Below, in pieces: positions 43,101 through 57,000 of a DNA stretch of 64,000 nucleotides; the first letter of the stretch is position 1, and the number at the start of each line of letters is the position of its first letter. Position numbers and translations under genes: made by a program. Where the stretch lies: assembly GCA_025642065.1 (NCBI GenBank), contig JAODUP010000320.1, positions 501,001-565,000 on the forward strand, written 5' to 3'. Origin of the DNA: Paralvinella palmiformis (taxonomy: Eukaryota; Annelida; Polychaeta; Terebellida; Alvinellidae). The notes beneath the pieces are model-generated. The model made no database searches, had not been told where the DNA came from, and worked only from the letters and a program-made list of their open reading frames with translations.

Positions 43101-45854
43101 TTTCCGTAATGCTGTTTGAAGTAGTTTATTAGTCGTTCCCATGTGCCAGCTTTGGAAGTAATTAACACATTGTTAGCTGTAATAATTTTCCTTTGATGTG
43201 GCTTCTATGGTCATACTTTGCATGGCCTCATTTACCATTACTATTACACACACACATATCTTAATAATAATGACAAGTCTTTGTGATTACATCACTAATT
43301 AGGGCATCAGATTAAATAATCATGGTGCTTATCACGATTAAGTTTGGATTTGAAAGACAACAGAGAAAACACACCTAATAAATTTGTTTATTGTTCATAT
43401 ATTGATTATTAATGTTGAAAAACAATATAATTGTATTTCCCCCTAAATTATGCCAAATATTACCTTCCCTTTTAGTCCGACCTGTGTATAAGTCGCACTC
43501 GATTTTGGCGTTGATTTCGGAGTATAAAAAGTGTGACTTATACGCGAGTATATATGGTATATCACATGTCACATTTTATTTTTAACTACAGTAAACTCAC
43601 CACAAGTTCATATAGTGCATACTGTCATGCAATGTCACAGACTGTATGTTTTGACAGAATAAACAGTAGCCACCAAAAAACATCAAGAGCCTTAAGGCAA
43701 AAAAACAGACCTAATTTTCCATGCCAATTAGCTGACTAAACAATACCTCAAAATTATTTATCATGGCTTCTAAAGTGAATGGATTAACTGTCCATTGGTG
43801 CTCTTATGTCGAGTTCATCTTTGAAATCCGTTGCGTCAGATTCAAAGTGGGCATCGCTTAACCCTGTTGCTGTGTCAAATACAGAAATAGAAATCTAATA
43901 TCACAGGAGTTTTATTCAAAGCGGTTTGATGGGTATTTTGTGTGGAATAAATATTTGCGCCATTAGACTAATGCTACGTTGTTCTTCATATTTTAAGGGG
44001 AAAAATTATCCAAGCAACAGTTACAAAGTAACAACATCATAAAGAAATTACGCGTCAAGGAGAAAGAAAATGAATCGTCACTCAAAAGTCAGAGGTGAGA
44101 AGTAATGACCGTTGTAAATGGTACTTAAGTGTTAGATATAGAATTACTGCATAAAATAATTCTGAATAACGTGATTTCAAATACAAAAATATTACACGAG
44201 TCTTGTGGATGTCTCATTTTAGGACAAAACTTGACGAGCAAAAAGCTGAGATTGAACGACTTCTCACCGTTCTCGATAACAAAATGGACAACGAGAAGAA
44301 ACAGGCCGGTATGTTTGCCTTTCCGTAGTACGCTTTGGTTTTGCGACGTGCACGCAGCGAGAAAAACTGTTTTGTCTAATTGTTCGCAAACAACTCTCGT
44401 ACCTTGTCCCATTGATTCATAGAAGAAATCCTCATTTCAGAGGCCATTAGTCAGTTAAATAATGCAGTCCTTCTACAAGAGGCAGAAATCAACCGACTGA
44501 AGGTAAACTTATCTGAGTCCGTCATTTGTCTCCATATTCATTCTGCATCCTAGATGTTTTTACGATACGCGTATGGATCAGTGTTTCGGAGCAGACCTTT
44601 AACTGTTTCATTGTATGTTTTATCAGAGCGAGTTGGAGGACTGTGTTGAGAAGAATCGCAGTTTCCAGGTCATACTTGACAACTCTTACAAGTAAGTGTG
44701 TGAACCCATTGATAGGTTTCGTTGATCATCATCCGAGCATTGTCATCAATTTGGTATTTATCCCCGTTTTTTATCACCACCTGAGCCATGTAATTCCTTA
44801 TCCGGTTTAGATTTGTGCAGAAGGCGTAGACAGCATGTTTAGAAAAATACATTAGCTTATTTATGAACACAGAACTTAAGAAATGCTTAATAGTTAATCT
44901 AGCATTCTGATGTTCCCAACAAAATTATACATTGTTCATTGTATTGTTATTTAAATTTGTGCCAAATTATTATGTTATACAGCATATATTATATCTTCTT
45001 CTCTGTTTATTTCGGTCACACTACTGTTAGGTCTCTTCAAACTAATTTTTTGTTCTTGTTGTTATGGGGCCTTCCAATAATAGCACAGCAGTTAGAGCAC
45101 TGCACTGCATACCACCCAAGTTGTGGGTTTGAATCCAGCCAATCCCTTGTGTTTGTGGGATTCGTTTCGCTAGACAGTGGCCCCTCATTCAGTTGTCCAA
45201 GGCTAAACAACTCACCGACAACTTGGTTATAATTCCTATATACAGTTTATAATTCATTATTCGGCACTGGTTATGTATTTGATTGACATTTTATTAGTGA
45301 TCACTTGATATTATATTTCCATCACATTTTCCATCGGAGTTGTACAGTCATGTTTAATAGCCAAATTAATCCAATCGTGCATTCCACTCATAGAGAAATT
45401 GGCGAGCTCCACAAGGCACAGGCGGCCAGAGCAAGTGAAGCGCAGGAGTTTGCACTGAGTGCTGAGATCAAGGCCAAGGAACAGCTCCAGGTGACGTTAG
45501 AACAGTACAAACAGAGGATGAAACAGGAACAGGAGGGTCTCATTACACAGGTATCTGACAGAACTCCATGTCTGGCTGATAGCTTTATGTGATCTAAGAG
45601 CAGTGAAGGGATCTGGTTAATCTCTGACCTGATCGTTGTCAGCTTTGTTAATTGAAAGACGCTGCCGAGTCATAAGTGCTTGTATAGCGTGTAATAACAG
45701 TAATAATAGTGTAACTTTAATTACCAGTTAGAGCTTTTCACTGGCATTGTACAGTGGACCCCCCCCCAACACCCAATTAGAAATTTTAATTCATGAATGT
45801 TATTTGCCAGAAAGCACCATTAAATTATTAAAGCAGGTTGTGAATTTTGGTTAC

Positions 45855-45897
<43 letters not shown>

Positions 45898-48800
45898 ATA
45901 TATAAAAAAGTATTAGAGGCTTCAATGTATAAATTGATTGCTATGTTTAAAAAAAATCTTGTCTCAGTTGATAGGTTAATTAACAGTTCATAATGTAGTA
46001 AGTTTGTTACACTACATAACCTGCAATACATTAAAATCTCTCAGCAATCATTGCCGTAGGAAAAATGCTATTATGTTTGATCTTAATTGGAAAGTAATTG
46101 AAACTATTTGTTCTTTCTTCTCTCGATCTAAGATTCCAAATTCATGATCTGAAAGAGAATACTAATACGCGGATTCTCCATACAGGACAATTATTAGTTG
46201 TTAATATTGAATAATTGTATTAAATAATTAGCTCTCTTTGTTTGGGTAATGTACAGATTGAAGACTTACAACTGAGCTTAGGACGTATGGAGAAGGAACA
46301 TGGACGTCGTGAGGACATTCTACGCCAGGAAATAGCCGACTTACAAAAGGTGTTTATTTGTATTACGCATGCATGCACACACACACACACACTGTCACAT
46401 CAAACAAAATTATTGGTCATCTTAACGTTTTTGTCAATGTTTCAGAGGTTACAAGAAGCAGAGGAGAGAAACCAAGAATTGACACAAAGTGTTACACAAG
46501 GTAGAACATATTAACATTGTTGTCAGCCCAAAAAAAGATTTCTTGGAGATTATTGTTCAGTTAGTAAATGTGATATTATGGAGACCCTACATGTGATCAG
46601 TTGAGTCGGATAATTACTGGATGAGGAGGGAACAAAACACCCATAGCTACTTGATGCTCAGATAATAACCTTTTCAATATGACTGTAATACGGTGTAACA
46701 AATAATTTGTTTTGCAGCAACTAGGCCATTACTGAGGCAGATCGAAAACCTGCAGGCAACGTTTTCTGCTCAGACAGCATCATATGAGAAGGTGGAGAAG
46801 AACCTCACGGAACGTCTAAGTAGGCATCCAGGATTGTTGTTCAGATATAACAGAGGTTAAACGGCAGTCACTTCTGTAAAAATAATGCCCCGGGTGAACC
46901 ATGATAGATCACATTATAACTGTGTCTTCCTTTGTTTAAAGAAGTGCTCATAAGTCCGACTTAAATGTTTTGTAGCTGAAGCGCAGACAGGATTGGCATT
47001 AGCTCAGGAGAAAGAACGTAACGCCATAGACCGTGTCATAGAAGTGGATGTTAAACTGTCAACACTCGAGTCACAAGTATCACAACTACGACAAGAGAAG
47101 TCTCGTCTACAGGCGGCTCTCGAGATGGAAAAAACTAAACTAGAACTTCTAGAGGATACAAGAAACAAGTAAGAGAGAGTATTAAATAGTGGGAAATCAC
47201 AGAATCAAATCAATTGTCTTGTGTTTTAGGATACATATAGAGAGGCAACAGGCACAGAGTATCAACATATCTAAACATCCTGTGAGACCTACCTCCATAA
47301 ATCTAAATATAAATACAACTATACATACATTAATCTAAATATAAAATGTTCCATACCTCCACATATTGATACATATATGCATATGCCTATGCAGATCACT
47401 ACGAGAGAGATCATGGGAATAATCCTTCTACCGCCCAAATCGGGATATTGGTCAACTGCGCATGCTCAGATTAGAGGGTTAGGGTTAGGGACTGTTGGCA
47501 TGCATGTAGTGGGCCCGTGGAACAGACATTTCGTGACTTTGGTACTTATTTGGCTGGTAGCAGGATATTTCCCTTGCGCGCTCTCCTACCACCTATGTTC
47601 GAATCTCAGCGTGGGCATATCTGAAGGTTGTTTCATCTTAGACTTGGCTTCATTACCTCTGGAGGTCACTCGGCCCATTTAGCCTACCATGCGCACAAAA
47701 GTGGCCATAAAATATCAATCATCAATCATCCTATGCATGTGTCTGGGCTACTCATCAGTCTGTGGGCCACAGCTATTTCGTTTTTCTTGTGTGCTAATGT
47801 GTGTGTGTGTGTGTGTGTGTGGACCTGTATATTCACACAGTCACTATTTGCTTTCTTTAGTGAAACAGCACAGTTAGAGGCACAGAAACTGAATTATCAA
47901 AAAGAAATTGATGAGATGAGGAAAGAAAAGGTAAATATTTTGTTATAATATAGCACTTAGTTGTCGTCTTGTCTCAGGGATATTTCATCTTTCACTTCAG
48001 TTCATTACTTTTATGGGTTAATTGCTGAAATGTCGTTATATAAAGTAAAGTGATGGTGAGGTTTTCTTCTGAGGTTACCTTTAGACTTACTGGGAAAAAA
48101 AATATATATATATAAATATATCTTGTGGCAATTTATTTGAATGATATATAAGAATAGTTTTTGGTATTTTGTTTTTGAATTATTATCAGTAATTAAGCCT
48201 ACGATTGTCGAGATGGTTGTTAAATGTGTTTGTTGTTATCCCGTTGTGTTGTTCTTAATCATATAACTTCATATATTTATACTATCATTCACTAGATGTT
48301 GTTAGAAAATCAACTAGAAATGGAAAAGGTTAGAACAGAAGCTGAGAAGAAAAAGATAAACATGTTACATGAACAGCTTCGAGAAAAGGTATATTAAAAT
48401 GTGGACATTTATCTTTTAAGAGCAATACACATGTGTGAGTATAATACCTGAACATATAATGTAATATAATATGTTCAGGTTGTTTGATTAAAATATGTGT
48501 GACATCATACAGAATTATCATCATTTTAGTAAGCGTGCAAACTATATTAAGACTATTTTTGATAAGGCACTTACCATCCTCATGTTATGACATGGGTAAA
48601 GATTTTTTAAATGAATGCTGGTGTCATTCGATATATATGACTAAGTCAGCAGATACTTGTGACAGATAGCTAACCATTTGATCTGAACCATTCGATGTCA
48701 GATTGTTGTTCATTTTATCTGCGATGAACAAAAGAGATTTTCTGACCATCTTGTTTGTCTGTTTGAGGAAAGCTAGTGAGCTTCTTTTTTCATCCTGTGA

Positions 48801-50781
48801 TTAGTTAGAGTTTACTGGTTTTTTAACAGACTCTACCCATGATACATCAAAGAACTATAATTATGTGTCTGTGTGTGTGTGTGTATATACCCAGTTTCTG
48901 GACTATTAGAACCATCTGGTTGTAATGAAAACATCATGTATCCAAGAAAGAGGACAGTCATCTCTACATTATCCAGAACTAAGGATTACTTTTCCAGTCA
49001 TTGTTATTAAAGAATTTTTAAGCCTTAACACATTTATGAAAATTTTTAAAAGATATTATTATTATTATTTGAAAAAATTATGCTTTATGATATTGCAGAT
49101 CATTATACCTTTGTGATTTGGACAATGTTACATCTCTGGGAAATCCAATCATACTTGTCTGTCATATGATACTTTTATCCAGCCGTGTTTATCCATTTGT
49201 TGTTATTGATACTCGAATGTCGGATCAATTAAATGTGAAATGTATAGTAAGTATAATCATTTGTCCATCCAGGAGATACAGCTGATGCAGACACGTAAGG
49301 CTGCCACTAGCCCGACCCCATCTTTCTCAAGAGAAAGTAGTTTTACAGCTGAATCTTCAATAAATATATCACAGGTATGTACTGTAGCTGATAATCCATC
49401 AATGATATTACTAGAAACCTCTGTGTGTGTTTCTGTGTGTCTGTGTGTTTCTGTGTGTGTGTGTGTGTTTGATAATATCAAAAGTCTTTCTGTATCAGAC
49501 TTGTTAATGGTGAGACATTACATGTCTCAGCAGGAAAAGTCACTCCTCACTATACAACCCCTGATGAACTATCTGGAGATTGTATTTATGATTTGTTATT
49601 CTTTGTGCCAGTGCCTTATACCACGCTGTTATTACATACACAACACAACACACACACACACACACAATTTAGGATAATAATGCACATTCGATAAAACATT
49701 CCATACAGTGCCAGATTCTAAATGCCAATAATTATCATGTTATAATATGTTTACATATTAACATGTTGGCTCATTGTGTTAAATTAAAGCAGATGTACTC
49801 GCAAATAAATGTTGTCATATGTGCGATGATAAAAGATTAAATATATGGTTTTAACTAAATGTCGGCATAGTGGTCACTGGTGGTGTGTTTATTTCTGTTT
49901 TAGCACGAAGAAGTGTTGGAGAAAACCCTGATGCTAGCCACGGCTAATGGCGGAAAGACATCTTTGTACGAGAGCCTCAAACAAGCAGGTGCCACTACTA
50001 TACTAGAGAACCTCCAGGCTCAGCTAAAGATGCGTGATGGTGAAATAGCCCAATTACAGGTAAAGGCTTGTCTCGTTTGAAATGACTTGGTAATTTGTGG
50101 GTAATAGATAACCATTGTCTATGAGTATGAATGGAATTTGTCGTTGTTATAAGTCAGTTGGCTGTTGGACAGCTTAGATCTGTCTAGCTGTCTGCATGCA
50201 CACACACACACACACACACAAGTATTTACAACCAGTCATTCTAAGTATACATTTGATGTTTTATACTGATTATATGGGTTGGGGTTCATTTGATCATAAT
50301 TCAGTCAGATTTAGAAAGATCTTGAAAACCTATATTCATGCCTTTAAATACAAGTTTTTTTATTGATTATTCAGGGAACCATCTCAATGTAGGACTTTAC
50401 TAAATGGGAAGCTACTTTCGGTTCTGAAACCAAGCACCACTTCTCCATCTAAACATACATTAGCTGCTACTTTAACGTGTTCTAAATGCCTTATAAATGA
50501 ACATTCTGAATCGATATCATGCGTACTAATTATCAGGGTTAATTAAAAATGAGATAATAATGTATGGTCCTTATTAGGTGTTTATTTACCAACCTAATTT
50601 GACAGAATGAATCGGACAGCTCTTCTGGGTTAATTAACACAGAACTGTGAGGAATATTTGGGTTTGAAACTATACATTTTGGCAGACACTACTATGTTAA
50701 GTAACACATTACTGTCATTGTATAAGTATAATACTTAAATAAATAGTTAGTGTGTCATTCTAAGGTTGTTTATTGATATGG

Positions 50782-50818
<37 letters not shown>

Positions 50819-51298
50819 TATTATTAGCTAGAATACTGAAAGGAAATTCAGAAGCACCCCTGCCACAGATATTATTCCAGTATTCAGTTAACAATTTAAA
50901 TAAATATTAAACATACTTATAATGAATTGAAATTATTATTCAATTAGAATTTAAATATGCTAATAAATAATTTCAGTATTGAGTATGGGGTCAATGTAGG
51001 GTTATATCTACTTCGTTTTACATATTATTGATATTATCTGGATCAAAATTCACACACACATACACACACACACAGTTCGTAGCAGTTGAATCAAGGAGAC
51101 AACATTTTTTTCTTGGCTGGCATCCATATATCTAAACCTGGAATTTGAGTTAATTTATCATCACAGCATGATGCAAATTAATTGTAATCAACATCTTTTG
51201 GTAATATTTCCAATGTATGTAGTGATCATGGAGACAGTAAGTTGGGGTTCATGACACAAATTTGTTGTATCCAGAAACCATAGTATATTGGACAGCAT

Positions 51299-51342
<44 letters not shown>

Positions 51343-52387
51343 AAGAGGGAGAGAGGGGGGGAATCGTTTATACCTATGAGATATTGCCATGGGGTGACTT
51401 CCATGGGAAATATTCTACAAATATAGTTAAGGAACTGACTGAAGTGCAGCCTGTGTGGGATTTCCACTAAATGTAGCTGTATCCCTACTGCTGCCAAACG
51501 GCATGAATTATCCATGTCAGCTACTGCATTACCCCGGTATCATGCACAAATTATGGACTGGAGTTTCCTTTTTATTTCAGAGTGAAATTCAAGAGTTGGA
51601 AAGGACCCGAGAGTCCATGGCCAGAGAATTAGTCTCGTTAACAAATCAGAATGAGCTAATAGAAGACCAGCTCAAGGAATATCCAGAGTTTATACAAAAG
51701 TACAAGGTATTCTGATTGATTTAGCTTACCAAATCATGATGTAAAAAGTATACTATATATTTTGCATGTTATTGTCATGATTTCTAATACAAGCACAATC
51801 CCAATCTTCAAGAATGAAGGCATACGTTAATGTAGACGTACTCTTTTTATAGTGCCCACTGTTATTTGTTATGATACACCCATTATCATCAGAAGTAAAG
51901 TAAAACATGGCTGTATTTATGTGGAGATGTGCACATTTCTGTGTACATTCCAGCATACTTGCTAGTATATTTTATAGATAATTATAGTCTATTTATGAAA
52001 TTACTCAGACATGCACACATCCCGGTCCTTTAGAAATTATTATTTATTTGTCTAGTGCAAACACTACGTAAAGCAAAATTTCATTATACCTGTTACATCT
52101 TTGTACATTGTACTTGTTTTTCAAACAACTATAGGATCTCGATCAGCGCTATAACGCCTTGCTGATGATGTACGGCGAAAAGGTAGAAGAAGCCGAAGAA
52201 CTTAGGCTGGACCTACAAGATGTGAAGGATCTCTACAGGGCACAGGTAATTAGGCTGACGGCTGCACATCTTAAAACATTCCCAGAGCATTTAAATTTTG
52301 TGGTAAAACTTTCTGGCTCGTTCGTCAGACCAATTCTCATCCGTGCCTTTCTATTTTCAGATCGACGAGCTTCTGAAGAACAAGTGA
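33085..52387 (+). CDS. TMF1: TMF1 golgin (TATA element modulatory factor), 22 coding exons
   Basis: Golgi-rim coiled-coil tether that binds Rab6 through its C-terminus and captures vesicles through its N-terminus. Exons: 33085-33187, 33410-35614, 36866-36906, 41703-41806, 42284-42401, 42538-42664, 43998-44094, 44223-44308, 44441-44502, 44627-44691, 45394-45550, 46257-46349, 46446-46500, 46718-46819, 46976-47168, 47861-47930, 48296-48388, 49273-49374, 49904-50059, 51581-51706, 52135-52245, 52361-52387. All are GT-AG and phases agree, giving about 1430 residues against 1093 in human. The start MSWWNNTGISSLASVALKTA matches the conserved TMF N-terminal motif. Coiled coil fills residues ~784-1430; EGEKLSKQQLQSNNIIKKLR, RPLLRQIENLQAT, TTILENLQAQLKMRDGEI and YGEKVEEAEELRLDLQDVK are family hallmarks. 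Exon 2 is a long acidic, Ser/Thr-rich, probably disordered linker. An acceptor at 33050 implies an upstream 5' UTR exon. Confidence 0.95.
34510..34684 (+). repeat. In-frame acidic tandem repeat in TMF1 exon 2
   Basis: Four to five copies of a 36- or 39-bp unit encoding ETQITDDLKSVD, EIQIGEDVETTS, ERQIEDDDVKTPD, ERQVEGDVVTVG and ERQAADMSD (about residues 402-459). It is preceded by a (GAT)n run encoding five Asp. The units keep the frame and the ExQ register while the rest varies. This suggests repeat expansion within a disordered linker and explains part of the protein's extra length. Confidence 0.8.
36907..41702 (+). other. TMF1 intron 3 (4.8 kb)
   Basis: The largest intron of the gene. It holds (CA)n/(TG)n and (TA)n tracts (37810-37862, 38113-38133, 40125-40151). 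No open frame with a recognisable motif is seen on either strand. Confidence 0.7.
42861..43552 (-). mobile_element. pogo/Tigger-like DNA transposon remnant
   Basis: Ends are inverted repeats: TATACACTCACATATAAGTC at the left and, on the opposite strand, TATATACTCGCGTATAAGTC at the right (about 20 of 24 positions agree), next to TA dinucleotides. The minus strand at 43168-42842 is open and reads ISNGLDGTEDDVLW followed by an acidic DSDEEGDD, which resembles the C-terminal end of pogo-family DDE transposases. The catalytic core is deleted. It sits in TMF1 intron 6, antisense to the gene. Confidence 0.65.
45066..45235 (+). mobile_element. SINE-C, a third tRNA-derived SINE
   Basis: Within TMF1 intron 10. 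Head ATAGCACAGCAGTTAGAGCA (A-box-like) and GTGGGTTTGAATCCAGCC (B box), then a body with TTCGCTAGACAGTGGCCCCT and a final AACTTGGTTATAATTCCT. No second copy is seen in this window, so its family status rests on the tRNA-like head alone. Confidence 0.55.
45859..45892. repeat. (TA)n microsatellite
   Basis: About 17 TA units in TMF1 intron 11. A C-run lies at 45760-45768. Confidence 0.93.
47221..47370 (+). repeat. Repeat C, copy 2
   Basis: Partner of 22401-22545 in TMF1 intron 15, same orientation. It carries a 6-bp insertion relative to copy 1 within the AATCTAAATA run. Confidence 0.65.
47575..47732 (+). mobile_element. SINE-B, head-damaged copy
   Basis: In TMF1 intron 15, 130 bp upstream of exon 16. 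The B box GTTCGAATCTCAGCG, body and an ATCAATCATCAATCATC tail are intact. The A-box part is replaced or unrecognisable. Confidence 0.72.
50783..50816. repeat. (TA)n microsatellite
   Basis: About 16 TA units in TMF1 intron 19. A (TA)n(GA)n tract follows at 51297-51342. Confidence 0.93.
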
Positions 52388-52685
52388 GACTACTGCAGTG
52401 CTTGCGTCATTATTTACTGATGATGCTACTTTATTCGTGCTTTAAAACTTTGCATTTCAATGCGTCGTCTTACTGATAGATCCACGGACAGTGCTTTCAT
52501 GATGGGTTATGAGTCTGTATGAAAGAGATAATTATTTCACTTGTAAAATATAGGTCATGATTAAGGTCATGTGTACTTATGCACGACATGTTTTATAAAA
52601 CCTGTACAGAGTTAAGGCATGGGAGTTGCCAAGTGATTTAAAACAAACAAAAACATTCCTCAAACATCACCTGCTAAACTGACTT

Positions 52686-52691
52686 AATAAA
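52686..52691 (+). terminator. Candidate TMF1 polyadenylation signal
   Basis: AATAAA about 300 bp past the stop codon, followed by a TTTGTGGGTTGG GU-rich stretch. This is the first canonical signal downstream. Use is inferred. Confidence 0.5.
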
Positions 52692-53928
52692 CGACTTTGT
52701 GGGTTGGCCTTATTTCCCATGTTATTATCGTGGTTGTGAAAAGAACCCAAAACAAATCTCTGTTTTCGCTGTGTCTGCATTTATGGTGCGATATCAAAGC
52801 AGTAGCCGGTGGGGACATTGTTGTATATTCCAGATCACTCTGTGGTTAGGTTTTATAGAGGATGAGAACAGTTGTCTGATGTAGCTGTTCAACTTCATTT
52901 CTTGTGTTTGAATGTTGTTGTGTATTTGGCTCAGATTGTCGGCAATAGACGAAGTGCTGTAAGACAGCAGTTCTCCATATGTAAGTGGTGGGAATGTGGG
53001 AACAGCCAAAAACTAGACATTACTGTCAAAATGTTGTTAAGATTGGAGCCTTGTTTATGTATAATGTGTCCTTTATTTTATTGTGCATTATTTATTTATG
53101 AATACACGTCCAGCACAAGTGGACAGATATTAAATTAAGAAACTTAGCATATTATGACTAAACTTGTGAAGCTGTGATATAGGGTTGACTGTTGGTTCAG
53201 TACTGTGTTGGGATTACACAAATAGGCCATTGTTGTTGAATGTTGTTTCATATTATGTTCTTTTCAGGGTTCCTGTGCTGCGAATGTTTCATGCAATATC
53301 ATGTTATTTGTTTTTCTTTGCATCTCAACTAAATGTGAAACGAGTCCATATCTTCATTCTCCGACAGGCAGGTGACACACCCATTATGTCATTGTTGGAA
53401 GCCCGTTATTAATTTTCTCATGTCAAGTCGTATTTCGGTGCGGGTCTGAAAATAATTCTTAAACCAATTGTACCACTTTTAACCAGCCGCAGGATCTTTT
53501 AGATTAACGATGCTGTTATACTGTGACGGTTCATCTCGGTTCATGTATGAGCGTCATCAGAACATTGTGCGAGTGTAAATATGGTACAAGATAGCTTAAG
53601 GATGTCTTGCCATGTAGATATTGGCACTCAATTGGTGATATGCTACTCATACTTATCGTTCAGATGGGGAAAATAAATTATATTTTGGGTAAACTCTGCT
53701 TAGTGAATGTGCATCCATGAAAGCATGACAGTAGTCTGCCTGATTCCATACACGGTTCTCAATATGTTACACGCTCCATAAAATACTAAACGAGGACGTA
53801 GACACAAAATAAACTCACACACACTAAAATAATACATATATATACTCAAATGTGTTCACTAATTTATTCATTACTTACAAACTGTCTAACCCATAACCTG
53901 AAGCCAATCCATAGTCTGAGAACATTAA
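52692..53928. other. Intergenic between convergent genes
   Basis: About 1.2 kb between the two proposed polyadenylation sites. Open frames of 60-88 codons occur, but none shows a motif or conserved splice pattern. Confidence 0.45.
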
Positions 53929-53934
53929 TTTATT
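53929..53934 (-). terminator. Candidate ATP synthase d polyadenylation signal
   Basis: TTTATT on the plus strand is AATAAA on the minus strand, about 100 bp past the stop codon at 54036. Another TTTATT lies about 70 bp further on. Confidence 0.5.
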
Positions 53935-54035
53935 TATGAACCAAGCCAGATTTTGTCTAATAATGAATTTGGAATCTTCTACAATTGTAACAAATCCAAA
54001 AGATCACCACACGTAGCTATCTAAGGATGCTGCTA

Positions 54036-57000
54036 TTAGTTAATTGTATGTGGATTATTCTCTGGTTGGTCTTTCTTAAGATGAGGCCAGAACGTTGGTC
54101 GCTCGACCGGATTGCGGGCCTGGTCAGGGAAGTAGTCGACGTACATCTGATGTGTCATGTCTTCATACGGAGGAACAGAGTTGATATTATCCAGCTGAAA
54201 TAGGAGGGTATAAATTTGTTATCAGTTATCAAATTAACACATAAAGAAATAAATTAGTGTAGAAATGGCACAAGAAATGTAAAAATATACACCAACTTCA
54301 TGAGATATGACATGAGTATGTTTAAAACCTCTTTAATATTTAAGTCATCACAAAGTTTTCACAATATACATTGGATTGCACCATACAAAATACCGAGTAC
54401 CACTTCAATTTTGAAATTCTTACGTTTATGAATAAACTGTTAACAACACTACAATAACATGCAATGTATGTTTGTTAAGACCTAAATTATGTACCACTTA
54501 CAGCCATCTAGTTTAACCTAAAATGATAGCACAATATTTCCGAAATAGTTCCATAACTTTTTAATATAGGATGCTAATCTCATTCACAAACACTTCTCAT
54601 ATTAAGTAATATACAGTGTGGCTTCATTATAAATCTTTATTATTTGGACTGAAGATATAAAATATTCAGAGTTTTTCCACTGAAAATAGTTCCATATCGT
54701 GGGAAGTTTACCATTTGCAAAAATTCACAAAGTTTTAATACTGTATTTCTCACAACCGAAGACACTACCAAGGTTACCAATTGCATCAAGTAGTTGATCT
54801 AAGCTAGCGAAGTGAATATTTAATATGAGCTTTTAATTACATATTACAGATGTGGGTGGTTTCATGTGACATTGCTTATCCAATCACCACCATCCATTTA
54901 AAAAAATAATTATGATTACTCTTATCCCAATTCACAGCAATTATTCACGTTTTATTAATTACACATAGGGAATAAAAACTTGTATTCTTCCATCAGTATC
55001 ATACATGTATGGGTGAGTCCATTATGTGAGAGCTGGTGGTATGTATCCAAAATTCAGCAACAGGTCATTATCACGTCAAACCTTGAGCAAGAAGATGCCG
55101 AAACAAAAAGTATTACTCCTTTAGAGAAAGGTACATCACCAGCTAGAGAGTCACTCCTTTAGAGTAAGGTACATCACCAGCTAGAGGATCTTCTGTGATA
55201 CTGTTCCAAACCACCGAATAAGACAGGGAATGGCTATATTATTATTCGTATCAACTTTGTATCATAACACAGTCACAGAATCAAACATAGGAATAAATAT
55301 CCCTGTAATAACCAATAAAATTGCTGCCTTTCATGAAATTTATAATTCCAGCATATAAATAAATGTGAAGTGGCATTTGGTTGGACAACATTATTATAAC
55401 AAGATAAAAATGACTGTACTGAATTATCAAGATGAAAATACAACATAATTATACTTTCTATATTGTGTTACCTTGTGGTTATTTTTTATGTTTCCAAATG
55501 GAGAAAGTATGTGAAGAGGTGGTCCACGCATCAGTAAAAGTTTGTTTTTAAAATAAGTTCACAAAATGCAAATCTTACATTTTAAAGTAAACATGCCAAC
55601 AGGTTTTTTTTATATGTATATTATAATAATATATATTCAATAAATAATAATAACAAACTTCTATAGCACCAATATCCTCAAAAAGAAACAGGCTCAGTGG
55701 TACACCTAGTACAGGCATTCGGCACTATCATAGTCAAGGTATGATGCCAAACTCATCAATAAATGATCAGATGCATGGGAAACTTAGGAGGGATAAGCAA
55801 GACTGAAAAAGTGAGGTTTCAAATCCTGACAGAAAGAAACTATGCTAAAATTGCTATTTGATTACTTAACATGTTCACCGGATGAGTTCCAAACAGTAAG
55901 GACAGCAATTGAAAAAGCACGAGTGCCCGCATGAGTAAAGCACACTTAATAGCAGGACCAATTGAAAGGCACTGTACAGTGGTTAATGAATGATAGGACT
56001 ACCAACCACTCAACAGTAGTAAACTAATTGAACCACAAACTGAGTAGTCTGTGTCTGGTAATATAAAATATGTACCCAGAAAGGTCACATTTACTGTGGA
56101 TCTCCACAGTTATTGTTGTACATCATTCAAGCCAGTGGCTCATACAAATGATTCATACGAGTGCTAAGTTCCATCTTCCAAGTATTCCATTAATGGAATA
56201 GTACCAGTTTGTCTTTGCTAGGCAGTAATAAAATATGAAATGGCTCTACCAAAAATCATTTTAAATCTGCCAGACGATAATTATTATAATTAATCATCCT
56301 CCCCCAATATAAGCCCACATAATGTCACTTACCAGTTGTTTACTGTCATCAATCATTTTCTGCAAATTGGCGACATATGCCTTGGACTGTTCTTGCTGAA
56401 AACCAAAAGAATACATGAACATCAATTACTCAAGTATCTGAACACTGCAATATTAAATTAAAGCTCAAGTACAGAACAGCATTTCATTTTCTCTATTAGA
56501 CAGTTGGGGTGCAACAATTATTATTCCCCCCATCCCATTCCTTACGCCTATGATTTTATTTAAACAAATCCAAGATTTGAACACAAATAAACTACCATAA
56601 AAACTTCTCAACTTATACACGAGTCATAGTTCATTGATTAATGAAACGATAGAAATCACTGCTCACAATTGAGACAGTTTTTAAAAATAATTATAACATC
56701 AAAAGAATTACGAATGGAAATCAAAGGTGACAAACAGCTCTTGATCTATTTGTGGACCTTAGAAGCAAAATGTGTATCAGGCCGTCATCATACGTGGAGG
56801 GTGTACGTAATTATGGAAAAAATGGTGTGCAAGCCCAGCTGCAGATTTACCCAGTTTCTCCTGCATGTTATACACAAACACTAGGTATTTCCAGAAAGTT
56901 TTCTGCTCAACAAGTTATACATGGAAGATGTTAATGTTGCATGATGCCTAGTACTTGCAAGAACATGCCTCTTTTTTAACCAATAAACATCCTACTAAAA

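Noticed and set aside
44939..45232. 97-codon plus-strand open frame in TMF1 intron 10
   Set aside because: It runs through the tRNA-like SINE-C and has no protein motif.
47478..47491. GGGTTAGGGTTAGGG telomere-like motif
   Set aside because: Only about two units, too short to call an interstitial telomeric array.
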